Shown one piece after another: positions 1-5,290 of a stretch of DNA of 5,290 nt. Numbering within the stretch: the stretch's first letter is position 1; each line of letters starts with the position of its first letter. Source of the stretch: an uncultured Hungatella sp. (GTDB taxonomy: Bacteria > Bacillota > Clostridia > Lachnospirales > Lachnospiraceae); the NCBI GenBank assembly GCA_959018155.1, contig CAUEKH010000211.1:1-5290 (forward strand). Reading direction: 5' to 3'. The notes beneath the pieces are model-generated. The model worked only from the letters and a program-made list of their open reading frames with translations, searched no databases and was not told where the DNA came from. Made by a program: the position numbers and the translations under genes.

Positions 1-270
1 GGATTTGATATGGCCGGCGGCATCAGAAGGAGTGTCGAACTGGTGCTTAAAATCAATTCTCGTCGGTACAAGACGGCAGATCTCCTCCCGCACATCATCG
101 AATCCGTCCGGATCCATGCGGGATGTGACCGCAATCGCTGCAGTGGTATGGGGGGTAAATACGATACAGGTGCCTTCCGTAATGCCGCTTTCCTCTACAT
201 ATTTTTTAATGTCTCCTGTAATCTCATAAACGTCTCCCAGTTTTGTGGATATCTCAAATTTCTTAACCAT
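1..270 (-). CDS. YjbQ/UPF0047 family protein, 5' part only (cut by left edge)
   Basis: The first 90 codons are visible; the frame is open to the left edge, and the family is usually about 130-140 residues. Visible family features are the motif HTTAAIAV (His41), the DPD...DD stretch at residues 53-59, LVP at 67-69, His76, and the HIKS segment with His87. Alignment from memory to E. coli YjbQ matches these blocks in order. YjbQ-type proteins are small and cytosolic; some have been reported to give weak secondary thiamine-phosphate synthase activity, but the true physiological role is unsettled. Two positions look unusual: the Asn-Glu that usually follows the HTS/HTT strand is Thr49-Ser50 here, and the segment before His87 reads SDAAG. 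The ATG at 270 has a GGAGGA site 7 bases upstream and begins 12 bases after the SIS gene stop, so the two genes are surely co-transcribed. Family call firm; function in this operon unknown. Confidence 0.85.
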   Translation of the reverse strand, partial: MVKKFEISTKLGDVYEITGDIKKYVEESGITEGTCIVFTPHTTAAIAVTSRMDPDGFDDVREEICRLVPTRIDFKHQFDTPSDAAGHIKS

Positions 271-277
271 TCTGTTC

Positions 278-285
278 TCCTCCTA
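278..285 (-). promoter_or_regulatory. Ribosome binding site of the YjbQ-like gene overlapping the SIS gene stop
   Basis: On the minus strand the sequence reads TAGGAGGA and is followed 7 bases later by ATG. The G of the TAG stop of the SIS gene is also the first G of the GGAGGA site. This fixes the ATG at 270 as the start and suggests that ribosomes ending the SIS gene re-initiate on the YjbQ-like gene. Confidence 0.8.
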
Positions 286-1416
286 CCGTACCACCATCTC
301 ACTCTGTCTGATACAACGGGCGCCATCTGCAATCTTCCAGACGCCCTCACAGCCTCTGCCGTCCACCTCTCCGATTAAATCCATCACATAACCTGCAAGC
401 AGGCAGATGGGGGCGTACTCAGTCAGGGCCATATTAAATCCGTACTTCGTCGATGGTACTCTCACGTAATTCGTGCTGACGCCAAAATCTTTCTCTTCTC
501 CATCCGTAATAACAAGGAGCGGACGCGTTAAATCATGGGCAAACTGAATCAATTCCCGGTTACGGCTCATGGCCGGACTGTCCGTTCTGGCCGTAACAAT
601 CGTTGCGATTTTTTCCACATTACGCATAAAGAAATTCATATGGAGCCATTCCTCAGAATTGATGTGCATACTGTACTTTCCCAGCGCCTCAAATATTTTC
701 GCATGGCCAAACCACCCTGCTGCCTCGTCAGGACCGCAGCCGATAAAATCGTACGCCTCCATGTCCTTCCACTGTTCTGCCAGAGCAGCCATCTCATCTG
801 CCATTTCAGGAAGGAGGGCCGCTAACATCTTTCCCTGTTCCACCATGTCAAACCGCATGGCCATAGCCTCATCCATGGTGTAACACCCCCTCACCTCACC
901 GATGCGGATGGCAACCAGCAGCAATGACATCACGGAAACCATGTAGGTGCGGGTTCCCGGCGCCGCCTCGAAGGGAGGAATATCCAAATCCATAATGCGC
1001 ATCACATTCTGTCCCAGCAGGCTGTCCCGTTTTCCCGTGATTCCCAGGGTAAATGCGCCATGCTTTCCCGCCGCTGCCACGGCCTCTGCCACGCGGGTAA
1101 CTCCGCCTGAATTGCTCACAGCGATGACGAGCGGATTATATGGGGCAAATCCCAGTTGTTTTCTGGAATAAAAACGGCTCAGTTCTATCGCCGGAACTAC
1201 CTCGCACGGAAGCCCGGTCAACTCCTCAAAAGCATATTTTACCGCAAGTGACGCCGCATAGGAGTCGCCACAGCCGGTCAGAACCACCTTCTGAATCGCA
1301 AAAATTTCCGGTGTTGTTAAAACTTTTCTCGCTTTTGGTTCCAAGTCACAATACTGCTGCTCAATTAATGCCGGCAGACTAAGTACCTGGCGCGTCAGCG
1401 CATTCTCTGTTCTCAT
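283..1416 (-). CDS. Double-SIS-domain phosphosugar isomerase or deglycase
   Basis: Protein of 377 residues with two sugar isomerase (SIS) domains, about residues 41-170 and 220-350. Domain 1 shows TGCGDSYAAS (47-56) and SNSGG (101-105), the phosphosugar-binding loops. Domain 2 shows GCGPDEAAG (226-234), then Glu243 and His259. These two are 16 residues apart, the same spacing as the catalytic Glu/His pair in the isomerase half of GlmS and in the FrlB/FraB deglycases. The usual HGP after the strand is HMN here, and the lysine-bearing C-terminal tail of GlmS is absent. There is no glutaminase domain, so this is not glucosamine-6-phosphate synthase. Likely reactions are aldose/ketose phosphate isomerisation, amino-sugar phosphate deamination, or cleavage of a phosphorylated sugar-amine adduct; the sequence does not decide. 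The ATG at 1416 has GGAGG 6 bases upstream and lies 32 bases after the epimerase gene. Cytosolic. Family certain, substrate unknown. Confidence 0.92.
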   Translation of the reverse strand: MRTENALTRQVLSLPALIEQQYCDLEPKARKVLTTPEIFAIQKVVLTGCGDSYAASLAVKYAFEELTGLPCEVVPAIELSRFYSRKQLGFAPYNPLVIAVSNSGGVTRVAEAVAAAGKHGAFTLGITGKRDSLLGQNVMRIMDLDIPPFEAAPGTRTYMVSVMSLLLVAIRIGEVRGCYTMDEAMAMRFDMVEQGKMLAALLPEMADEMAALAEQWKDMEAYDFIGCGPDEAAGWFGHAKIFEALGKYSMHINSEEWLHMNFFMRNVEKIATIVTARTDSPAMSRNRELIQFAHDLTRPLLVITDGEEKDFGVSTNYVRVPSTKYGFNMALTEYAPICLLAGYVMDLIGEVDGRGCEGVWKIADGARCIRQSEMVVR

Positions 1417-1448
1417 GATAAACCTCCATTTTCTGTTCTTTTCTATCT

Positions 1449-2327
1449 CTAATCTGCCAGCGAGAGCAGATAATTTCCGACTTCAATGCTGTATTTCAAT
1501 GCCGGGATCACCAAGGCATCCGGAAGCTGTGTGGTATAACGATGGATTTCATATGTGAAATCACCGGTATAACCAATTTTCTTCAGTGCCTTCATAATCT
1601 CTTCCCAGTCCGTATATCCACAAAATGGCAGAATATGGTCGTTCTCGATTCCGATATTATCGGAAACGTGGGTCGCCTTCAGCCTGTCTCCGATAAGTTC
1701 CAGCGCCGGTACCTGCGCCTGTTTCATAATATTGGCATGTTCAAAATCCCAGCAGATTCCCACATTATCGTATTCTCTGCTTAGAGTGTCTGCCAAATCT
1801 GCCAGTTCCTCAGCCGAAGCTGTATACCGTTTTAAAGGTGCGATATTATAATCCCACAAATTCTCGATGGCAAGTCCTACCCCCTGTTTCGCCGCCCACT
1901 CAATCACCGGTTTCAAATATTCCACATTTTTACGCTTCGAATCACGCACCGGCGTTGGCGACTGAAAATCCGTACCCGCATGAATGACAATCCATTTAAC
2001 CCCAAGAATTGCCGCACATTCAATACTGCGAAATACCATGGCATCAAGGAATTCTTTTTCTTTCGTCCCTGGATCACAGAAATTGTAAAAATTACTGTGG
2101 GCCTGGCTGAATTCTACCCCTGTTTCCTCTGCCAGTGTTCTGATCCCGTATATCCATTCCTTCCAGTACTCCGAAACGAAGGGAAGACGAAAGGTAGTGC
2201 AGTCATAAAAATTCATATCCATCACCCGGTAACCGGCCTGGGCGCAGAGACGCACAGAGTCCTCAATCGCAGCCTTTTTACCTCCCGGACGATTAAAATA
2301 CACATTTGTTGATGTGGATAACCGCAT
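1449..2327 (-). CDS. Sugar phosphate isomerase/epimerase, xylose-isomerase-like TIM barrel
   Basis: Protein of 292 residues, typical length for the AP-endonuclease-2/xylose-isomerase-like TIM-barrel family. The expected divalent-metal ligands can be placed: Glu155 in LAIEN, Asp194 in CWDFEHAN, His220 in LKATHVSDN and Glu260 in FTYEIHR. Other pocket candidates are His77 (SQAH), His116 (VIHAGTD) and His197. These enzymes epimerise or isomerise free or phosphorylated sugars through an enediolate, with Mn or Co often used. Relatives include FrlC (fructoselysine 3-epimerase), hydroxypyruvate isomerase and tagatose/psicose epimerases. All four metal ligands appear intact, so it should be active. 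There is no signal peptide, so it acts in the cytosol. The ATG at 2327 is supported by AGGAGGA 7 bases upstream. It follows the binding-protein gene after a 117-base gap with a large inverted repeat, and precedes the SIS gene by 32 bases. The exact substrate cannot be read from the sequence. Confidence 0.92.
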   Translation of the reverse strand: MRLSTSTNVYFNRPGGKKAAIEDSVRLCAQAGYRVMDMNFYDCTTFRLPFVSEYWKEWIYGIRTLAEETGVEFSQAHSNFYNFCDPGTKEKEFLDAMVFRSIECAAILGVKWIVIHAGTDFQSPTPVRDSKRKNVEYLKPVIEWAAKQGVGLAIENLWDYNIAPLKRYTASAEELADLADTLSREYDNVGICWDFEHANIMKQAQVPALELIGDRLKATHVSDNIGIENDHILPFCGYTDWEEIMKALKKIGYTGDFTYEIHRYTTQLPDALVIPALKYSIEVGNYLLSLAD

Positions 2328-2334
2328 TAGTCAA

Positions 2335-2341
2335 TCCTCCT
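2335..2341 (-). promoter_or_regulatory. Ribosome binding site of the isomerase/epimerase gene
   Basis: The minus strand reads AGGAGGA, 7 bases before the ATG at 2327. It lies 8-9 bases beyond the base of the inverted repeat at 2350-2431, so a folded hairpin would sit just upstream of the initiating ribosome rather than covering the site. Confidence 0.8.
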
Positions 2342-2349
2342 GATATTTC

Positions 2350-2431
2350 TTCCAAAGGACCGGGCAGCATTTCGTACGTTCACACGTTCCCATGCTGCCG
2401 CCTTCACATACTGCGTTCCGGTTCTTTGGAA
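2350..2431 (-). promoter_or_regulatory. Nested inverted repeat (candidate structured RNA) between binding protein and epimerase genes
   Basis: The outer arms at 2350-2363 and 2418-2431 pair at 13 of 14 positions. The one flaw is g2358 against t2423, a C-A mismatch in the mRNA. Inside them, 2363-2370 and 2392-2399 pair perfectly over 8 bases (GGCAGCAT with ATGCTGCC). In the transcript, an 18-base unpaired segment separates the 5' strands, while the 3' strands are directly adjacent and share base 2363, so the two helices could stack. The 21-base inner loop holds a further ACGT-TCAC-ACGT mini-hairpin (2376-2387). No U-run follows the arm in either direction, so it does not look like a normal intrinsic terminator. 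By analogy with the malE-malF type of arrangement, it may stabilise the upstream binding-protein mRNA or lower downstream expression; a ligand-responsive or protein-bound element is also possible. The complementarity is seen directly; the function is inferred. Confidence 0.55.
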
Positions 2432-2444
2432 ATTCATCTGTCTG

Positions 2445-3872
2445 TTATTCGTTCGCTTTATTATAATCATCAAATGTCTTATTACACTGTTCTACCACGT
2501 AAGCCGTCGCTTCTTCCGCATTCATCGAACCTTCACAGACGTTTACAGAAGCTTCCGTAATAATTTCGTCAATACTGCCCTGCATCATCATAACCGGTTC
2601 CTGAACCATCGGATTCGAAGATTCAAACTGCTCTAATGCCAGAGAAACAGCCGGGCTCTGCGCTACATACTCTTTGTATTCCTGAATGTCCTTAGTTCCC
2701 AGATTGATGGGGAGATATCCGGTTGCCATACTCCATGTTGCCTGGGTGTCCGCAGAAGCCGCATACTGAATGAATTCCCAGGCTGCCGCCTTGCGTGCAT
2801 CATCGCCTTTATCAAACATTGCCAGAGATGCGCCGCCGATACACGCGCCGCCTTTGTCCTCTTTCCTGGCATCCGGTAAATACGTCACTCTCCAGTCAAT
2901 TCCGCTGTCCTTTGTCAGTTTCGTGACAGAACCGATTCTTGCCGAGGACATCAGCGTCATTGCGTTCTTTCCTGTTGCGAACTCCTCGTTCTGATTATCA
3001 TAGTTATACTTTAATCCGCCGGTGGCTGCCATTTTCTCCCACGCATCGTAAACGTTGCGGATCTCCTGTTCACATGTCAGTTTTGTAATTAAACCGGCGC
3101 GTCCGCTTTCATTATCACCGAAATACGTTCCATTCCCCTGATTGCCAATTAAGTTCACCATGACATAGCGGTCGAGAACTACATTCATTCCGTATCGCGT
3201 TACTTTTCCATTTTCTGTCACAGTCAGCTTCTTGCAGGCATCGGCAATCTCATCCAGGGTAGTCGGAGGATTTTCCGGATCTAAGCCTGCTTCCTTAAAT
3301 TCATCGGCATTATAATACAGAAGAAGGGTGGAACTGTTAAATGGCATACACAGCTGTTTCCCCTGATACGTATACGTCTGTACCGCAGATGGGTTCAGGT
3401 CTTCTTTCTTTATGGTTGCAGAACCCTTCCCATACATATCATCAACTGCTACCTTGTTATCCGAACTGGCTACTACGGGGAGGGAGGCGCCGTATACGAG
3501 ACAGACATCCGGCATATTCTCCACATCCTCCGTCTGGATCAGGGTCTTTAGCTTACTTGCCGTATCACTTCCCTGGAATACGCTGTTAGCGTGAATCCCC
3601 AGTTCCCTGCCCTTTGTCTCATTGAAATTATTTACCATGGCCTCGAACGCCTCGCCGTTGCTTCCCTCCATGGAATGCCATACGTCAAAGGTCACCTCGC
3701 CTGCTGCCGGCGTTTTCGCCTCCTCCTGGGCTTTTGTCTCTCCCCCTTCTTTTGCGGCCGTCGTCTCCGTCTTCGGAGCGGCTGTCGTCTCGTTTTTTCC
3801 TGAGCTGCCGCAGCCTGCCAGCAGCCCTGCTGCCAGCGATGTTGCCAGTAATATTCCTGTCAGTTTTTTCAT
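2445..3872 (-). CDS. UgpB-like extracellular solute-binding lipoprotein of a sugar ABC importer
   Basis: Protein of 475 residues. The N-terminus has basic residues, a hydrophobic segment and the lipobox LLAGC with Cys21 as the lipidation site, so the mature protein is membrane-anchored on the outside. A Thr/Ala/Glu/Lys-rich linker spans about residues 22-58. The body is a family 1 binding protein with framework motifs shared with E. coli UgpB: WHSMEG (65-70), PFNSST (177-182), LYYNADEFKEAGLDPENPP (185-203), IGGASL (345-350) and TGYLPI (384-389). The closest known relatives therefore bind glycerol-3-phosphate or other sugars. The C-terminal segment after about residue 403 has no arginine, unlike UgpB, which argues against glycerol-3-phosphate as ligand. 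The start is set at 3872, where the signal peptide begins and GGAGGA lies 8 bases upstream; an in-frame ATG at 3929 would add 19 charged residues before the signal peptide and is rejected. It follows the permease genes by 63 bases. Ligand unknown. Confidence 0.93.
   Translation of the reverse strand: MKKLTGILLATSLAAGLLAGCGSSGKNETTAAPKTETTAAKEGGETKAQEEAKTPAAGEVTFDVWHSMEGSNGEAFEAMVNNFNETKGRELGIHANSVFQGSDTASKLKTLIQTEDVENMPDVCLVYGASLPVVASSDNKVAVDDMYGKGSATIKKEDLNPSAVQTYTYQGKQLCMPFNSSTLLLYYNADEFKEAGLDPENPPTTLDEIADACKKLTVTENGKVTRYGMNVVLDRYVMVNLIGNQGNGTYFGDNESGRAGLITKLTCEQEIRNVYDAWEKMAATGGLKYNYDNQNEEFATGKNAMTLMSSARIGSVTKLTKDSGIDWRVTYLPDARKEDKGGACIGGASLAMFDKGDDARKAAAWEFIQYAASADTQATWSMATGYLPINLGTKDIQEYKEYVAQSPAVSLALEQFESSNPMVQEPVMMMQGSIDEIITEASVNVCEGSMNAEEATAYVVEQCNKTFDDYNKANE
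3753..3791 (-). repeat. Short direct repeat in the lipoprotein linker (ETTAA twice)
   Basis: Two 15-base copies at 3777-3791 and 3753-3767, offset by 24 bases, differ at 2 positions and both encode ETTAA (residues 28-32 and 36-40). They lie in the flexible linker after the lipidated cysteine. A small in-frame duplication, or plain compositional bias, would explain them; no binding role is expected. Confidence 0.6.
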
Positions 3873-3880
3873 TTCTTGTA

Positions 3881-3888
3881 TCCTCCTT
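3881..3888 (-). promoter_or_regulatory. Ribosome binding site that fixes the binding-protein start
   Basis: The minus strand reads AAGGAGGA, 8 bases before the ATG at 3872. It lies inside the longer open frame that begins at 3929, so it chooses the internal start that directly precedes the signal peptide. The strong site fits the high expression usually needed for a binding protein relative to its permeases. Confidence 0.85.
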
Positions 3889-3935
3889 TTTCTATTAACC
3901 AGGTCATGCCTGTTTGTTACCTTTCTCAATGTATT

Positions 3936-4775
3936 CTACCCTTTGACTCCACCCGACATCATTCCGGCGACAATCCGTTTCTGGAACAGCAGGAAAAGCG
4001 CCAGCGACGGAACCAGAATAACCATGGATGCCGCCATAATCGGGCCGTAAACGGTTCCCTCTGAAAAATTCAGCATTGTGACGCCTACCTGTACCGTACG
4101 CATCTCCGTGCGGTTCGTCACCATCAGAGGCCAGAGATAAGTATTCCACGTTCCGATAAATGCCGTGATAAAAACGGTCATCAGGGTAGACGCATTCGTC
4201 GGGAGCAGAATTCTGACAAAAAATTTAAAATTCGAGCAGCCGTCGATGTGGGCCGCTTCCTTCAGCGACATGGAAAATGTCATAAAACTCTGTCTCAGCA
4301 TAAAAATGTTGAGAGCCGATACGAAAAATACGATCATCATGCCAAGGTATGTATTAATCCAGCCCAACTGGGAGACCGTTCTGTAGTTTGCCACCAGAAC
4401 GATATCCCCCGGTATCATCATCGGCGCCAGCATCAGTAAAAAAACAAAATTCTTACACGGAAAATCGAGGAACGCAAAGGCGAAGGCCGCCATTGCAGCC
4501 ACGATAATGCGGACAATGCTTGAAACAAATGCAATCACGAAGGAGTTCCACATAAACCGCATTAAAGGTGCGCTTCGAAGCGCTGTATAGTAATTTTCCA
4601 GCGTCCATTTCTTCGGAATAATATTAACCCCGCCCGTCAGCACCTGAGCCGGATCCATAAACGAGATAAAGAATGCGTAAATAATCGGAAATGCAATCAG
4701 CAGGCCGATGCAGAGATAAATTCCCTGAATCACAATCTCTGATATGCGGTGTCTGAATTTATCTTTATTATACAT
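3936..4775 (-). CDS. Sugar ABC transporter permease, UgpE/MalG type
   Basis: Inner-membrane permease of 279 residues, the normal length for the family, with about six hydrophobic segments (roughly residues 13-37, 75-97, 107-130, 143-162, 196-217 and 244-264). The ATPase-contacting EAA loop is clear: EAAHIDG at 173-179, followed by the conserved I-LP at 189-192. The stretch WNTYLWPL (210-217) and the overall order match E. coli UgpE. It pairs with the upstream permease to form the channel fed by the neighbouring lipoprotein. The start is placed at 4775 because the ATG overlaps the upstream permease stop by 8 bases (ATGTATAA), a coupling arrangement, and because this gives the usual N-terminus; a purine-rich AAGAAGGGGG lies upstream as a weak ribosome site. 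An in-frame ATG at 4823 would add 16 residues lying inside the previous gene and is less likely. The sugar cannot be told from the permease. Confidence 0.94.
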   Translation of the reverse strand: MYNKDKFRHRISEIVIQGIYLCIGLLIAFPIIYAFFISFMDPAQVLTGGVNIIPKKWTLENYYTALRSAPLMRFMWNSFVIAFVSSIVRIIVAAMAAFAFAFLDFPCKNFVFLLMLAPMMIPGDIVLVANYRTVSQLGWINTYLGMMIVFFVSALNIFMLRQSFMTFSMSLKEAAHIDGCSNFKFFVRILLPTNASTLMTVFITAFIGTWNTYLWPLMVTNRTEMRTVQVGVTMLNFSEGTVYGPIMAASMVILVPSLALFLLFQKRIVAGMMSGGVKG

Positions 4776-5290
4776 CGTAGTTAACCCCCTTCTTCTCGTA
4801 GATAAATGTGATAATGGTGGCAATCATGGTAATCGCAAATGCGATCAGAGCCGACGGATAAGCCGCATTATAATTTCCGTTCTCTGTTGCCTGCTTGTAC
4901 ATGAAGGATATCATGGTTTCCGTGCTTCCCTGAGGGCCGCCCTTCGTAAGAACCAGGCTTAAGCCTGACATCATAATCATCTTTGCCAGAGAATTACAGA
5001 GTAAAAAGAACATGGTTGGCGATACCAGGGGAAGGACTATGTGAATTCCCTTCTTAAATGCGTTGGCTCCCTCTAAATCAGCTGACTCCAGCAGTTCCTC
5101 CGACACCCCCCGGATTGCTGACAAAATAAAGAGGAAATTATATCCCAGATTCATCCACACCTGGACAAATATGATAACTCCAAGAGCCGTGTTCTTATCA
5201 TTGAGCCACTTAATATCCAGCCCTGTAATGGCATTGACAATTCCCAGCGTCGGGCTGAACATCAGTTCAAATATCATGGCCGACACAGAC
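4768..5290 (-). CDS. Sugar ABC transporter permease, UgpA/MalF type, C-terminal part (cut by right edge)
   Basis: Only the last 173 codons are in the window; the frame stays open to the right edge and full members have about 290-300 residues. A GTG at 5286 is in frame, but it falls in the middle of the permease fold and is not a plausible start. The EAA loop is present in the form ESADLEGANAF, followed by the conserved VLP. The stretches VWMNLGYNFLF and TKGGPQGSTETM match the positions of conserved blocks in UgpA-type permeases. Several hydrophobic segments fit inner-membrane helices. The gene is the partner of the UgpE/MalG-type permease, with which it overlaps by 8 bases. The operon promoter and any ATPase gene, if linked, must lie to the right of the window. 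Confidence 0.92.
   Translation of the reverse strand, partial: SVSAMIFELMFSPTLGIVNAITGLDIKWLNDKNTALGVIIFVQVWMNLGYNFLFILSAIRGVSEELLESADLEGANAFKKGIHIVLPLVSPTMFFLLCNSLAKMIMMSGLSLVLTKGGPQGSTETMISFMYKQATENGNYNAAYPSALIAFAITMIATIITFIYEKKGVNYDV

Noticed and set aside
10..378. Plus-strand open frame of 122 codons at the left edge
   Set aside because: It runs antisense across the YjbQ-like gene and the end of the SIS gene, has no ribosome binding site and no recognisable domain, while both minus-strand genes show clear family motifs.
2350..2431. Intrinsic terminator or T-box reading of the inverted repeat
   Set aside because: There is no U-run after the 3' arm on either strand and no T-box consensus sequence was seen; the next gene starts almost at once with a strong ribosome site.
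2530..2550. Possible catabolite-response (cre) element resembling TGTAAACGTCTGTG on the minus strand
   Set aside because: It departs from the cre consensus at the 3' half and lies inside the 3' end of the binding-protein coding region, where a start-proximal operator is not expected.
3873..3929. N-terminal extension of 19 residues on the binding protein from an upstream ATG
   Set aside because: It would put charged residues ahead of the signal peptide and would contain the strong ribosome site that serves the ATG at 3872.
3873..3935. Internal promoter between the permease and binding-protein genes
   Set aside because: A TTGAGA-like box and a TTAATA-like box occur, but their spacing is far too long (about 25 bases) for a normal promoter.
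3622..4050. Plus-strand open frame of 142 codons
   Set aside because: It is antisense to the binding-protein N-terminus and the permease C-terminus. Its composition reflects the reversed Ala/Thr-rich linker, and it shows no start signal or family motif.
5284..5286. GTG at the right edge as the start of the first permease
   Set aside because: It falls in the middle of the family fold and the frame remains open to the window end, so the gene is simply truncated by the window.

Overview
The window is one tightly packed stretch of bacterial DNA in which every credible gene lies on the minus strand, so it reads from the right edge to the left. The best guess for the host is a Clostridia-type Bacillota, possibly Lachnospiraceae. 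This rests on strong GGAGG ribosome binding sites a few bases before most starts, a lipobox-anchored solute-binding protein with a Thr/Ala/Glu/Lys-rich linker, medium GC content and very short gaps between genes. The taxonomy is an inference from style, not a match to a known genome.

Layout in order of transcription: (1) the 3' part of a UgpA/MalF-type sugar ABC permease, cut by the right edge (5290-4768); (2) a UgpE/MalG-type permease overlapping it by 8 bases (4775-3936); (3) a UgpB-like lipoprotein solute-binding protein (3872-2445); (4) a 117-base gap holding a long two-part inverted repeat; (5) a xylose-isomerase-like TIM-barrel sugar (phosphate) isomerase/epimerase (2327-1449); (6) a double-SIS-domain phosphosugar isomerase or deglycase (1416-283); (7) the 5' part of a YjbQ/UPF0047 family gene, cut by the left edge (270-1). 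There is no gene-free stretch above 300 bases, and no RNA gene, CRISPR array or mobile element was seen.

Together this looks like an uptake-and-catabolism operon. The lipoprotein captures a sugar or sugar conjugate outside the cell, the two permeases move it in, and the epimerase and SIS enzyme process it. The part list (ABC importer, TIM-barrel epimerase, SIS enzyme) resembles fructosamine (frl) operons, but no sugar kinase and no transport ATPase lie in the window. The binding protein is UgpB-like in its framework motifs but seems to lack the C-terminal arginine used for glycerol-3-phosphate, so the substrate is unknown. The least ordinary elements are the structured gap at 2350-2431, a YjbQ-family gene placed inside a sugar operon, and a SIS enzyme that keeps the Glu/His pair of the GlmS/FrlB group in altered surroundings.
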